A stretch of 64,000 bases of DNA from Onchocerca lupi (taxonomy: Eukaryota; Nematoda; Chromadorea; Rhabditida; Onchocercidae): NCBI GenBank assembly GCA_028564675.1, contig JAOVVO010000409.1, forward strand, positions 1 through 64,000, written 5' to 3'. Shown one piece after another: positions 1-13,529 of the stretch. Position 1 is the stretch's first letter. Every line of letters begins with the position of its first letter. The notes under the pieces were generated by a model that did not search any database, had not been told where the DNA came from, and saw only the letters and a program-made list of their open reading frames with translations. The position numbers and the translations under genes are program-made.

Positions 1-112
1 CCAATTCACTAGAATTTCGAATAGTACCGCAAAACTGGCCAAGTATTGGTCCCGGCGAAGTGTCTTCTTGAGTTGCATCTCGTAAAGTTTGCGGATCGAT
101 TGGTTTTTCATG
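1..112 (-). CDS. Exon encoding the C-terminal part of a CUB domain (gene continues off the left edge)
   Basis: Read on the minus strand from an acceptor (...CTCCAG) at 113-114, this stretch is open to the window edge. It encodes a segment ending in GPILGQFCGTIRNSSEL. In CUB domains the pattern small-P-L-(L/V)-G-x-(F/Y)-C-G followed by a loop and a hydrophobic strand marks the second disulphide and the end of the domain, and this exon matches that well. CUB domains are extracellular beta-sandwich modules found in secreted or membrane proteins (proteases, receptor auxiliary subunits, complement-like factors). The residues before the motif (HEKPIDPQTLRDATQEDTSP) would be the loop after the usual Y-D-x-x-x-(I/V)-x-D-G strand, which should lie in an upstream exon. 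The exon starts in phase 0 and is cut by the window at base 1. Base composition is clearly richer in GC than its surroundings. Which CUB protein this is cannot be told. Confidence 0.6.
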
Positions 113-668
113 CTGGAGTTTGTTTTTTTTTTTTTTTTTTTTTTTTAGTTATATCATTTTGATCTGTCAAAAAAAAAAAAAAAAGGATTACTTGTCAAAA
201 TGCAAGATTTAATTTTTTCATTATTATGAGTTCAGTGTTTAGTACCAAAAAAAAAAGAATGGAAATACATTTCATTGATTTATAATTACACAGATCCTTT
301 ATATTCTGAATATTTTCTAATTAAATTAATTACTGATATTTAAATCCTAAACATATTTCTTTGTATCTTCTTGATTCAGACATTATTTTGAGTTGCTAGA
401 CTGTGATCGATCAAAAGTCCCTTTATTATAAAATTTTTTATCTCTTTGATTTCCTTTTCATTTTTTTTTTCATTTGCACAATGATATTTTATCACTGGAA
501 ATTAAGTCAAGCAATAAAACAGAGCAATATGAGAAATAAAATTTCAAAAATTATTGCAATTTATTTCGACAATTTCTATCTCTTCAGATCTTTTCAATTT
601 TTCATTTACAAAGTTTTTCAATTTTTTTTTTTTTTTTTTAAATTATAAAGTGTAATTTCAATAAAATC

Positions 669-694
669 TTTGTCAAGCATTCATGCTTGACAAA
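669..694. repeat. Perfect 12-bp inverted repeat with 2-nt spacer
   Basis: The arms TTTGTCAAGCAT and ATGCTTGACAAA are exact reverse complements around a TC spacer. The motif stands out because it contains G and C on both arms in otherwise AT-only sequence. It could be a binding site for a dimeric factor or a cruciform. Nothing nearby says which. Confidence 0.6.
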
Positions 695-2039
695 AATACA
701 AAATGCCAATCCGATATGATGTTAAAGTGATGATGATGAATTAATTAATCAATTATACATAAAATTGAGAAAAAAAAATCTCGATATCATAGATGCTTTA
801 AATATTTAAATGTATTCGTATAAATTCCTAAAAACTTGTTTACAGTTTAGGTAAAATTTCGATATCATAATTGCTTTAGCAAAATTAAGTTTATGAGTAT
901 TATGTGCAAAAAATTTGTTTATGTTTTAGGTGAAAGATGAAATGTCAACAAATTGAATGACAATTTTTCTCTCAAAAATTTTGATTTATTCTTGGTTTAT
1001 TGTCATATTTCATTTTGAATTATCATCAAATTCAAATTTTGATCGATCGATCATTTCATCCGAACTAATACAACGATGATAGATTAGTTTGTATATTTGA
1101 TTGTTTGTCAAATAGATCTAATCCGTATTTATATGTATGCATATATACTTCACGCTCATAAAATCCAATAAATCGAAGTTTCATTGATGAGCAAATAAAC
1201 TTTGCTCAATGAATGTTGATAATGATATTCAAATATTTGAGAACTTAAAAACTTATAGATCGATTATTCGTATAATATTTCTTTATTTCTCTCATTCTAA
1301 AGTTTTTGCACCACAATTAGCAAAATTTTGTTTGCAATCAACTTTGCAATTGATACCAAATTTAATGTTTTGTTTAACTTAGCGATAATCATTTGACAAC
1401 TTCTTCTGAATCTTTCCTAGTGTTGACAGTATTTCTTCTTCAATTAACTATCGTATAAATACATCGATCATTAATATGTGAATATTCAATCTTTAAACTT
1501 TGCCCGTTATTTAATTAATTAATTAACGATACTGTAACATTTATATCTCTTCATATGCTTCATTTACAGATGATTAAGTATTTTACACATGTAAACATAT
1601 ATAGTTTGAAATTTATGGCAAAACTTTATCAAAAAGCTCTTTTTTCTAATTAGTTCAATATCTTTTTGATCGGATATTTAAAGCTGCTATTTATAATTTT
1701 TTGAATTTATCCCATAAAAGTTCATACCTTCAAATTAGACTAATAAATTATTAAAATTGATGAAGAGAAATTTTTATTCAAACTTTAAAAAAAATCATAA
1801 GTCATATTCTAAGCAATTATAAAACAAACATTTAATCACTTGATCAAACGACAAAAATTGCTTGAAATTGTTTTTGCAATATTCTCAAAAATTTTCATAT
1901 TAAAAAAATTTTTTTTTAATAAATAATATATGATAATACATTTACTAATTTTCATCAGAAAATTTGCTCATCATATTAAAATGCTAACAAAACAATCTTG
2001 GAAATTAAAATTAATATTAAGTAGTTTTCTTTTTCAAAA

Positions 2040-2440
2040 ATTTTAAAAGTTCAAATTAGAAATTTTAAACGGAACAAAAATTAAAATTTTCCCAAATACT
2101 TAAAACATTCAATAATTTGTTCATTTCAAATTAATACCATTATACTAGTTAGGATGAAAGATTAGAAAATTTTAAACTAAACAAAATTAAAATTTTTCTG
2201 ATCCCAAAAAAAAAAAAAAATTCATCAGATTAGTAAAAATGTAAGAAAGGAAAAATTTTTAAATGAAATGTAAAAAATTATAAATTTTCCTAATGCCTAA
2301 AATCATTTCAGTAATATGTTCATCAAATTTAATTTCATTATAACCAGCAATATACTTCGAGATTAGAAAAATTTTTAATTAAGCAAGAAAAATTAAAATT
2401 TTTCTAGTGCCTAAATTATCTAATAATTTGCACATTTTAA
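2040..2440. repeat. Degenerate tandem array, four units of about 105 bp
   Basis: The phrase TAGAAA(A)TTTTAAAC...AAATTAAAATTTT(T)C recurs near 2057, 2162, 2251 and 2361. Each copy is followed by related sequence (CTTAAAACATTCAATAATTTG-type in copies 1 and 4). The units are diverged and carry small indels. No open frame runs through them. Confidence 0.55.
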
Positions 2441-2554
2441 ACTTAAAATATCAATCATAATCAATCCATACGAGCAAAGATACTGGATGAGAAATTGTGA
2501 ATTTATTTGAAATGTTCAGTTTAATGTTGAAGGAAGGATTTAATGATGGTTTGA

Positions 2555-2577
2555 GGGGTTAGGGGAGGGGGGGGGGG
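2555..2577 (+). other. G-rich run with G-quadruplex potential
   Basis: GGGG-TTA-GGGG-A followed by eleven G. This gives four or more runs of at least three G with very short loops, which is the classic quadruplex pattern. A six-C run follows about 40 bp later. In a window this AT-rich the patch is an outlier. Confidence 0.7.
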
Positions 2578-3737
2578 CAGACAAGGAAAAATGAATTTGT
2601 AGTAAAATTTGTAACCCCCCGTTGCTAAATTTTCTGCTCCTGATTGTTGTTGATAATATTTCTCAAGGTATATGGATTACTTTTCTCCTCATTATCAGCC
2701 TATTTCTGATCTCTTCATATCAATCAAAGATCAATTTTTATTTTCTCAATTAAACAGATCATTTACCTCTTCTCTTTTGTATAGTTATACCTATAATTTT
2801 GGTGCTATGACAATGAAAAAAAAAAAGAAAAAACCACAAATAATCCGATTATTAAATCGTTTATCCAAAATAGTAAACTGTGATTTGCACATAAATTTAC
2901 CTGTTGATATAGTAAACTTATCCCTTTTCTATTATATTGGTAAATCTAATCCATTCTGGACGAGAAAGGATAATTCTACAAGAAGGTATTTAATCAGAAA
3001 TTAATACTTTAACCAGGAAATTAATCTGAACCAGAAAGTTTATATGAATATAAATACAAAATAACAAAAGAACGAAAAGGAGAGAGAGAGAGAGAAAGAG
3101 AAAAAGATTAAAATTTAGAAAATTTTCATTGAACTTTTATAGCGATAACAATGATTGATTTATAAAAATAAATTAAATTTGAAATAACAACAAAAAGATC
3201 ACATTGAATTTGAGAATTTGTAAAATAGAAAAAGCAACGAAAACAGTTACATATTTTTATTTCCGGATTTTTCCATTTTTTTTTTTTTTTTTCAAAAATT
3301 AAACAAAATATTTTATTTCCGAATTTTTCCCACTTTTTTTTTTTCACAAATTGAAGCAAAAATAATTGGACAAAATTTTTATGTTTCTAAAAAATTTTAA
3401 TGAAAAAATTTTTTTCAAGTATTTCAATCAAAAGTGAATTTTAAACTAGAAATTAATCTAAATCAGAAAATATAGAATGGAAAGAACGGATGTTTCTGAA
3501 TGACTCCGAATGTTTTTGAACTACTTGAACTTTTCACATGTTTGAATCATTCATTATGCGTAAAATTTGAAATTTGATTTTAAAATTTCATCAGTTTTAG
3601 TAATTTACTAATTCATATTTGCCCTATACCTAATTTTCAAAACATTCTTGCAATCAATTTGGTAGAATATTAAAAAATTAATTGAATAGAATAAATCAAC
3701 AAAACTATTTCTGATTATTCAACGTCATTCATCTTAC

Positions 3738-3833
3738 GGTAGACAATTTCGGTAACTTTATGGTACCAACTATTTCCTGCTTATAGTCTACCAGAAACAA
3801 TTTTACATTTAAAGGTACCATTCGAAGATATAT
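3738..3833 (-). CDS. Candidate internal exon, possibly of the CUB-domain gene
   Basis: The minus strand is open from an acceptor-like TTCGAATAG to a good donor (ACC|GTAAGA). The reading is 32 codons (or 28 from an internal ATG at 3821) and includes the piece LFLVDYKQEIVGTIKLPKLS. Composition is protein-like with no homopolymer. It starts and ends in phase 0, compatible with the phase-0 start of the CUB exon at 1-112. An in-frame TAG lies directly before the exon, so its 5' end must be the splice site or the ATG. The sequence does not match the expected CUB strand (Y-D-x-x-x-I-x-D-G), so membership of the same gene is only inferred from strand and phase. Chance occurrence cannot be excluded. 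Confidence 0.3.
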
Positions 3834-3964
3834 CTATTCGAATATTTCAAGCTATTCGATGATTCAAAACATAAATTCATATAATCATTTAAACTTCATG
3901 ATCTCATCTATTTGATTATAATCATCCCGAGATATCTTGATAGCATTCCTCTTCATATTGTCAG

Positions 3965-3995
<31 letters not shown>

Positions 3996-4274
3996 CAATA
4001 AATAAAACTTTTTTAGAATTATTTTGATTTTTTCTAACAAAATTCAAAATAATTCGAGAAAATTTTGGTTCTTCAAAATTAATTTATTATCCTTTCATCG
4101 CAATAGTTCATTATAATGTGCTAATAAAAATTTCATGAAATATATGATCGGTGATTTTCAAAGAAAAGTCATTTTTTTTTTTCTCGCCATTTTTTCTATC
4201 AAAACATATGTCTATCCTGAGTCGTTATTTTTTGGTCGATAAAAGAAGGTGTTGAAGATGTTCGATAATAACTG

Positions 4275-4325
4275 ATAATGATGATAATGATGATGATGAT
4301 GATGATGATGATGATGGTGATGATA
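4275..4325. repeat. (GAT/ATG)n microsatellite
   Basis: Imperfect GATGAT run. It generates spurious Ser/Ile-rich open frames on the minus strand. Confidence 0.8.
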
Positions 4326-4864
4326 CAGCTGTTGTTCTTGCTGTTGCTCCTGTTGCCGCAATAAAATACCGGGTCAATAAGCAATAAAATATTGGATCAA
4401 TAAGCAATAAAATGTCGGATCAATAATTTACCTCTCAGTAGGATCATTTTTATGTGTTGTTTCACATCGTTTTGAGGTCAAAAAAAAAAAAATCGATTCA
4501 TTTACTTGAAAAATTATCTACAATTTTATTTTTTATTCTTTATTTTTTGTTTTTTTGCTATCTTCTTTTTAATATCACTTATGAGAAAATAAATAAACAA
4601 TCAACAAAAATATTGCTCAGAATAATTACACTAATAATAATAATAATATTATTATTTTCACGAATTCAATATAAATAATTTTAAAAATAACAAATTTAAA
4701 AAATTTTAAAGATAATTTTCAAATACAACAAATTAGATTTATGAAAAATTTCATTTCAGAAATTTAACATTTGAAATTTAAAAACTAATTTTTGAAAAAA
4801 GAAACGATGTTTTTCAAATATAGATAAAAATTTCGATTGTAAGCTATGAATGAAGTGCGGATTT

Positions 4865-4965
4865 TTGCATGCACCATTTACGTTACGCTATCTGCAGACA
4901 ATATATTGCAGCAAATTTAAACTTTTATTTGTTACTTACGTGATTTACGTCAAAGTATGGTGCCG
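4865..4965. repeat. Possible short inverted-repeat element (MITE-like)
   Basis: GCACCAT near 4871 and its reverse complement ATGGTGC near 4957 bracket about 90 bp rich in ACGT cores (TTACGTTACG, TTACGTGATTTACGTC). A 15-bp piece at 4885-4899 (ACGCTATCTGCAGAC) recurs with one change in the opposite orientation at 63025-63039. No target-site duplication was identified. Confidence 0.3.
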
Positions 4966-4978
4966 TATTGTACCTCAT
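4940..4978 (-). CDS. Candidate short initial exon (13 codons)
   Basis: An ATG on the minus strand at 4978 opens 13 codons (MRYNTAPYFDVNH) ending at a consensus donor (CAC|GTAAGTAAC) in phase 0. The next downstream candidate exon (3738-3833) also starts in phase 0. Evidence is only the start codon, donor and phase. The same bases take part in an inverted-repeat-like arrangement (GCACCAT at 4871-4877 and ATGGTGC at 4957-4963), so this may instead be part of a small mobile-element remnant. Confidence 0.2.
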
Positions 4979-7900
4979 TTGATTAGAATATGTTGTTTGT
5001 TTACTTTTACAATTTGAATATTTCGAATTTTAAATTTTGAATGGAAAATAAAATTGTTACGATTCAATCAATCAACAATAAAAATTGCCGCATTTGATCG
5101 CAAGGCTGTTTTTTTTTTTCTCAACACTTATAAAAACTTTATCTTTTTTTTTTTTTTTTTACTTTACTGACATTAAAATTTTTTAATTTTAATTTAAAAC
5201 GATTAAATTTTTAAGTATGTTTTTCCATAGAATTTTTTTTACTATCAATGTTATCACCATGGTGCTATCATAAGTTGATAAAAAGTTGGAAAATATTTCT
5301 GTTAATCTCTTTCTCTTCTTTGAATTAACTTTATCCAATATAAGCAACAAATAAAACAGTAACAAAGTTTTAAGTTAAAATTCAAAAGAATTTACATTTT
5401 TTCCGAAAATAAATCAATACATGCATTGCGATTAATTTTGAGACAAGAATTTTTTGAGATCAATTTCTGTAAATATGTAATTGAAATTTGATTAAAATAA
5501 TGAAATAGTTTGAATTAATCTAATTAAAATCAATATCACTCTTTCTCCTTTAAATAGGAAAAGATTTGAAATATGAATGTTAAATTTATTTAAAAAATTT
5601 CTGCTTCTTTTCAAGCCTCAAAAAAAAAAAAAAAATTTGTAATGAGCAAATATTCTCATTCATATCCAAATATTGATATTATCAATGTTTTTCTTTCCCA
5701 TCACTATTATCATCATTATCATCATCATCATCGTTATCATCAACAACAAGCAAATATTCATTTCACCAGAAAATTAACACTTCAAAAGAGCAATCAATCA
5801 AAATTGTTAATATATACATATACATTATATATGTACATACAAAGTTGGAAAAAATCCATGCTAAATAAACATAGCTTAACATCAGTTTTTTGGCTTTTTT
5901 TTTTTTTATAAAATAATAAATGATTTTTATGTTCATTCCATTTAATTCATTCCATTTCCATTCCATTATTCCATTTTCTATTCCAATCAATTTGTTTTTG
6001 CAAATGATAAAAAGCACTCAAAACATTCTCGTCGTCGTCATCATCAAATATTAATTGTCAATAAAACGCCTTCCATTTCAGGCGCAACAATATTCTTTTC
6101 TTCGCGCTTTTTTTTTTTCTTTCATTTCTTTTTTTTGATGAATATAAATGAGTGAGAAAATAATAATTGAATAAATGATGAATTCAATTGTGATTTGCTA
6201 CCGAATCGATGAACAATTGTAGCTTCAACTAAAAAATTATTTATTGAAATGTAATTGAGAAGTAAATTTTTTGCATTTTTAAATAGAATGAAATTGAAAT
6301 TTAAAACAAATTTTAAATTTGAAATTAAATGCATGTGAAATTCCTTTTTTTTTTTTTTTTTTTTTGATCTAATGATTCAGGATGATTGTAAATTGTGCTT
6401 TTCATTCTGTAAAAATCATTGTACATCATCGAACAATTTTTACAGGATTATAATCTGGATATTTTATGATGAGCGAAAAATTATTGTCAATTCGTTTTCT
6501 TTTTTGTTTTTTCTTCTTCTAATATTTTAATTATGAACAATTTCGTTTCAAATTTTATGAACTTTTTGAAATTCGCTCAAGAATTTAAACCATAAATCAA
6601 TCGATAATCGAAAATACATTTAAGATTAAAAATTTATTCTTGCAAAATTTTAAAAAATCAGTGAAATGAATTGATTGCCTAATATTAACTTTGGCAAATT
6701 GTTACTTGTCAAAAAAATAATGCGATTGATTTCTTAAAAAAAACTTTCATCTTAGCATCTAAAAATTCGGAATTGAAATGAGTAAAAATTGTTGCAAATG
6801 AAAATAAAATTCTAAAGAAAAATATTTGTTATAAATAAAAATTTTTCATTTGAAAAGTGATTTAATTTAATGATTTAATTAATGATTCAACCAATTTAAT
6901 TTGATTTTTTTGATTTAATTTAATTTCCATTTTTAATTAGTCCCTGTCATGATATTCCATTTTTTACTCAACTTTCTAATTCTTGCATATAATTAACAAC
7001 AATATCAGATTCTGTTTCATTTCTTTGATAAAACTGACACTTTCATGATGGATAAACTTCTGGTACCTCTTGTCAACCTTTTCAGTACCGTATCCTTCCT
7101 AACTGATGATACAACTGATATGTTAGTAACAGAAAAGCTTCTTCTCTATTTCTGGTAGCTGTAGTTTTAATTTGTAAATCATTAATTATGAACCAATAAC
7201 GTCTGTTATTGTATCTAAATCATCTGATCGTCAGTGTCAAAGGTCAACAGTTCACTATATCAAATAACAACTGTTCCTGCCAAAAAAAAGAAGGAAAAAA
7301 ATAAAATAAATGCTCTTCTTTTTCACACCTTCTAATTTTACAGAATAATTTTTCCCTAAAAATTTCATTTACAGGTTTCTTATTTCATTACATATACGAT
7401 AACATCATTTATTCATAAATATATATGATAGATTTATTTGCATATTTTTAATTTACCGAAATAAACTGATCATTATTTCATGATCGATCAATAAAAATCA
7501 ATAAAAATTCAATTTATTAAAATGGAAATCATTATTCACAGAATCAATTAAAAAATAAATAAAATAAAATTCAATTTACTAAAATGAAGAAAAAAAGTTG
7601 CAACTCAATCATTTCAAAAGAAAACAAAGTATAATTTTAACACTTGTTTTTTAAATAACTATTCGAAATTAAAATTTAATTCTTTATAAGATATCATCAA
7701 AATTTTTCTAAGGATTGAGTAAGAGCAAATTGATGATCTTCCATAGTTTATTGATACAGTTTTAATAAGTTTGATATTTTTTTCAATTAATACTAAATTA
7801 TTTTCGTTTTTTTTTTTTGTTATTTTAAATTGAATTTTCTGTTTTTTTTTTTTGATTGAAATTGAATTTTCCACAAATTTCTTTTGCGAAATGTCAAAAA

Positions 7901-10900
7901 TTTTGTCATTAAATTATTTTTGTACTAATATTTATTCGACAAATTCTTTTTTGACATTTTTTCCTTTTCTTGTTTCTTATTTCGATTAGCAATTCAGTGG
8001 TAAATGATGATTGCCAGGAAATTTAATTCCTTTCATTTGTCTCTTAACTCAATTATTATGTGATATTTTAAAATTTTGAAAAAATAAACTTCGATAGAAA
8101 ACTAATCTGAAACTTTGAACGAATTGAAAAAAAGAAAAAAAGAAAAAGTTTTAAAATACATTTCGAATATTTTGAATAAAATATTTCAAATTTTTTCCAA
8201 CTTTTTTCATGCAACTTTGCCGTATTTTATGATCAAAATAGCATATGATAGTTTCTCTTATCAGTACGTTTCATCGTATTTCATTTCCGATTAATAAAGC
8301 TTTTAGGCAAAATTCAATTTCCTTTAATTATTCAGAAGAAAAGAGTTTCTGTTTTTCATTTCTTGTTTGCATGTTTGCAACATCGATTTGTCTATCTCAT
8401 TTGTCTCTTAATTCAATCATGCTGAAACTTTGAAATGTTGAAAAAACAAACTCCAATAGAGAAGAAATCTGAAACTTGGAATGGATTGAAAAATTTTATC
8501 CTGAATGACAATGATGAATTTTGAAATTATACAATATTATTTCAATGATTTATTATATTTCAGTATTTTAATTGTTCACTTGTTTAAACCACTCGATATA
8601 TCGCCAATAAAATAATCTTTAATTAATTTACTTAATTAATTAACTTGGTTATTCAATATTTCAATGTTTGAATTCTTTGATATCATTTCGACAAATATTA
8701 AAATGCTTAAAATTTAAATTAAAATGAAGTTATCTTTTTCTATCATCATTATCAATTCAACACAATTTAAATAGCCAAGAATGAAAAAGAGCCAAGGATG
8801 AAAGACAAAGTGGGGAAAAAAAAAAGAATTTGACCAAACTTGAAGAAAGAATTTCATGAAAATTTTTGCGCAATTATTGTTCCATCGTTTATTTAGATTT
8901 ACAATTTTATTTTGGCAAATAGATAGCTGAAAAACGATTAAGAAATGGAACGAAGTTGTCACTTTGCAAGAGTGACAGTTCATCTAATTTGTCTTATCAA
9001 TTGATTTTTATCAGTTCGTTTAGCGTCATTTAATTAAATTAACTATAAATAATAGCTGATCTATTTGTCATGAAGAAGATATCCGAAAGAAAAGAAAGGT
9101 AAAAAAAGAGAAAAATACAGGGAAAGAGAGAGAGAGAAGGGTAAAATTAACAAAGCAGAAGAAAAAAGTTTCATTTATTTTGAAAACAAAATTAAAATCA
9201 ATTGAAAGATAAAATTGTGTCACTTTTTTTCATTTTACTATCATCTTTTTGTTTCCCGCGCTAATTTAAATCCCAAAAATTTCAACTTTTTTTTGAGAAA
9301 GTTTCTTTTAAAAAAAACTCATTTTTTTTTTTTTGATATGTCTATTTCCAAGGCTATTTAAGGTTGGTTTGGTTCGGCTGGATGATAATCGAAATTGAAA
9401 TCGAAATTGATTGATAATGTCCTTGAATCATTAATATTGAAAAAGAATTTGATGACATCCAAATTTTTTTGCTGAAAATGATAGAAGAAGATTTATCAAA
9501 AAAATGAGAAAAAAAAAAAGAGAAAAAAGAAAATAAAAGAGAAAACAGGTCTACGAAATATATATACATTTTTATTGCGGCTCAGCATATGTCAAATAGA
9601 TTTAAATTTGAAATTTAAATTATAATTGATGTTCCAAGATGCAAATAGATAAGAAAATAGATAGATTGTTCCAGAAAAAAAAAAATCAAGTTCGTTTCAT
9701 TTATATGTTTATATTACGAATCAATGTTTATATTACAAAATTTAAATCACAAATCAAAAATTTTTTGCATTTCCAAAGCTATCCCACTACCATATTTTTA
9801 ATTGAAAAACGAATTGAAAGAATGGAATATTTTTCAGTAAATTATTAAAATATGTCTACAGTTGACTTTTTTATACAATTTTTTATTCAGAAAAATTAAA
9901 GAATAAAAATCGATTGATATTATGCTCGATAAATAACTTAACAATTGGATTAAAATTGATCATATGCAAGAATATTAGTGATATTGCAAGATATTAAGAA
10001 TAAATAATTTTTAAGCTTGATAGATTTTTTTTTTTTTGATAATTTTCAATTTTTGCGAAATATTTTATTTGAATCGTATTTTTGCGAATTTGTAGAATTT
10101 AAATATGCAAATTTGCTCGTTAATCATTGTTGATGAATGTCACATTAAATATCCAATTTTTCGGGTGTCCTAAAACCCAATCATATCAGTTTTGAACGAT
10201 AGCTAATTTATATGCAAATTTGATGTTCTCTTCATCAGCAACATCAAAACGAATCAAATTCTATCCATCAAAACAGATTAGATTGGATTGTCGCCTTTGA
10301 AAGTGACAAGATGATAATCGCCTTTGATCAACAGCTAATCAAATGCAAAATGAGCAAAAAATGTCATTGTTCTATTTGGTTAGCTAATCATTTAAATCGA
10401 TGATTCGTTTTTCGATTATTCGATTTCTTTTTTTTGTCATTTTATTGAAAATCATAAATCAATCGACATTTTTATCACGTTTGCAGTATTGATTTCATCG
10501 AAATATTCCGCAAATTTTCGATTTAATTTATATTCAAAAATTAGTATAATATTAACTTTTCAAAATACAAAAAGAAAAAATGAAAAATATGGCAAAACAA
10601 TGCAAATATTATAAAATAACCCTTTTTTTTTCAAAATTTTTAAATTTTACAATAATTAAGTATACAAATCAAAAATCAATTTAAATTTAAATTATTGTCA
10701 AAATTAAAATTTAACAAATTCAGTGTGAATAATTCCCAATTAATTAAAGACTATAAATTATTAATAAAATCCCTAATTTATCTCTCATTAACTATTATTT
10801 TTCAGTTAATGGTCGTATTAAATTTATACATAGCAACAACTGTTCTCGAAGCATCGAATAGCTTTATCATCAATTTTAAAATAAACATTTTATTATCAAT

Positions 10901-11210
10901 CGACAGATTTATGACAATGATAATAATGATGATGATGATGATGATGATGATAGTGATAATGATGACATGATTGCTTGTGTTACTTGATAATAGTTATCAA
11001 TAAGATAAGTTGGTGACAAATGATGACAGACTTTTGAGCATTTTGTTAAAATATTGTTGTAACAATTGAGGCAAATGAAGTTTGCCGTCTACGGAAGGAA
11101 AGCCACTGAGTTGTGAATATGATTGATATGTGAACATTTGCGTTATTCGATCATATCATCATATTTATCGCCAGAAATCTCCATAATTTTGCAATTTCAT
11201 TTTCAAATAA

Positions 11211-11345
11211 TATTTCACTGATATGATTTCAACAGATCAATTAATGATAACTCTTATCACTTCTTATTTAATCAATAATATTCCATTGATATGATTTAAA
11301 CAGATCAATTGATAATGGCTCCTATCATTTCTTATTTACTGAACT
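11211..11345. repeat. Tandem duplication, two units of about 68 bp
   Basis: Both units share ATTGATATGATTTAAACAG-type sequence, then ATCAATT, then a TATCA(C/T)TTCTTATTTA segment. They begin near 11211 and 11279. They are diverged by substitutions and have no coding potential. Confidence 0.6.
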
Positions 11346-13529
11346 ATTTCGTGATATTTTTTTCATTACACTTACAATATCTTAGAACTGATTAATAGCT
11401 TGATAAAACAATGATATCATATCATATATTGATGAATGAGTTATTTTTACAATTTTCTAATTTGAAAAATTTAAAAGCAAATAATTATTTTTTTTTTTTC
11501 ATTTCAAAATTTAAATTGCGGGATTCTTTCATTTCATTTCGAATAGACGAAATTAATTTAATTGTTAAAGTAAAAACGAGTTTAGAATATAGAAGTTCGC
11601 GCGTATAATAATTAACCTTCCATAATTTTAGAGGAGGAAAAAAAAAAAGAAACTCAATTAATTTATTGTCTTATCTTGATCATTAACGCAATTAATACCT
11701 ATGATTATAACCAGGTAAACTCGTTTCACACATATTAGGCATCAAATTGAGGTGACAAACAAAATTTTTATCAATTTAAACAATCTTTAAAACAAAATCT
11801 TTCTTCCCTTTTTTTTTCTGTCATACTGTGTTGACAAAAATAATGAAAGAGAATGAAAAAAAAGGAAAAAAAAAAGAGAAGAAGAATTACTAATTGCATA
11901 CATATATTATCCATCAAAAATTGTTTCAACTAAAATTCAGAGACATTAATGTATCATTTGCTGTGACACTGATTAATTATCTTATAAAGATAATTGATCA
12001 GAATCATTCGTAAATCAAACGCTACTATCATTATTTAATCAATTTTTACAGATAAAATTTAATACTGGTAAGATTTTAGAATGATTAAAATGAATGAAGA
12101 AATTTCGAAAGAAAAAAAGATAAGCAAAATTAAATTAACAAAAAAAAAAAAATGCATTTTTAGTACTTCATTTAATCATTATGTTAAATTTATGATTTGA
12201 TAAAATTACACAAGACAGGTATATTGCATAATCGAACTTTTTTTTTTTTTGTTTTCTTCTTCTTTCAGCAATAGATAGCATGAATTTTACGATAAAAATA
12301 GATAACAAATGAAAAAGTCAAATTAAGTCAACGAGAAAAAGATAATTTAGTATTCAAATTAAAAATTCAATGATGAATGTTCATGAAAATAAACGAAGCA
12401 GTAAAAAGGATGAAGAGAAAATTTCAAAAATCTTTTTTTTAATACAAATTCCTTTTTTTTTTTTTGATTTGATAATTCTTTTTTTTTTTTTTTTTGTTCT
12501 TTCTCTTCTTTTTTTGATTTTGATTTTTAGTGAATTACTTTAAAAATTTATGTTTTATTATAATCATCAAAGCATAAGCATATTCACAGTGGTTATTTGG
12601 AACTAAAATGATATGATAGTAAATTTTTTTGCCAAAAAGTTCGAAATCTTTTATAGTAATCGAATTAATTAACTAATTTGAATTATGCAATCATGAATTA
12701 TTACCGGGTAATTGAGCGATCAAACGATGTGAATTTCTTATCTGCCATTTCAATTAACTGCAATTCGTTTTCTCTTTTTTTTTTTTTTTTTTTATTATTG
12801 AAAATAATAATTTCAAAACATGGACATTGTGTAACAATCATAATAATCGATTTGAAATTGCTGGTTCAAAAATTTAAAACTTAAATTAATTAATCTAAAT
12901 TTGAAATTTTTACTGGGAATATGCCATCAGTATGACAAAAAAAAAAGTTATCATAGGAATCAATAAGAGAATTTTTTCTCTCCAAAATATCTTCATATAA
13001 TCCTAAATAGTAATATCATCGAGATGTATTAATACATCTGAAAAGGAATTATCCAAAATGAACTATATTTCCGGAAAACCGGAAAGGATTATTGCCCAAT
13101 CTCGTAAAATTACTGAAACATGTACGTGTACGTAACGTGATTAACCATTTAGTTTGGACAAAAACTTAATTAAAACAATTATGAATTCTCATGATTTCTT
13201 GTTTTTTCTTCTTTTTTAACATTTTATGTTCAAGTGAATTTCAATTTGGACTAAAATTCTGATTGAAATTTAATTAAAATTTATGTAAAAACAGGTGGTA
13301 AATCTGAAATGGTCATTTATAGATGATGTGAGATGAGTTTATATGATTTCTTATTTTTTTTATTTTTTTTTAAATTCAAATGAACTGAATTAAAATCAAT
13401 CATACATATAGTTATATTTCAATAACTTTCGAAATTATCTTTCTTGTCCCCAAATATATCCTATCGCTTTTATTATTCTGGAAATTGTCATCAAATATGA
13501 ACAATAATCATATTTTGGTCAATATTTTC

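Larger units (their letters stand above)
113..3737. other. AT-rich non-coding stretch, probably intron or intergenic
   Basis: No supported gene. It holds a run of about 26 T just above the CUB exon, a perfect inverted repeat at 669-694, a four-unit tandem array at 2040-2440, and an isolated G-rich run at 2555-2577. Open frames at 403-648 and 3126-3359 are poly-F/poly-K low complexity, and the one at 2672-3004 is interrupted in composition by a poly-K run and has no splice context. Confidence 0.5.

Noticed and set aside
403..648. Phe/Ile-rich 81-residue open frame, and many like it (for example 43087-43368, 46848-47099, 58053-58147)
   Set aside because: They are translations of poly-T and AT-rich sequence, start at non-ATG codons in several cases, and have no splice signals or recognisable motif.
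6989..7159. 57-codon plus-strand open stretch (internal ATG at about 7046) ending at TAG
   Set aside because: Looks mildly protein-like but has no donor, no poly(A) signal nearby and no partner exon.
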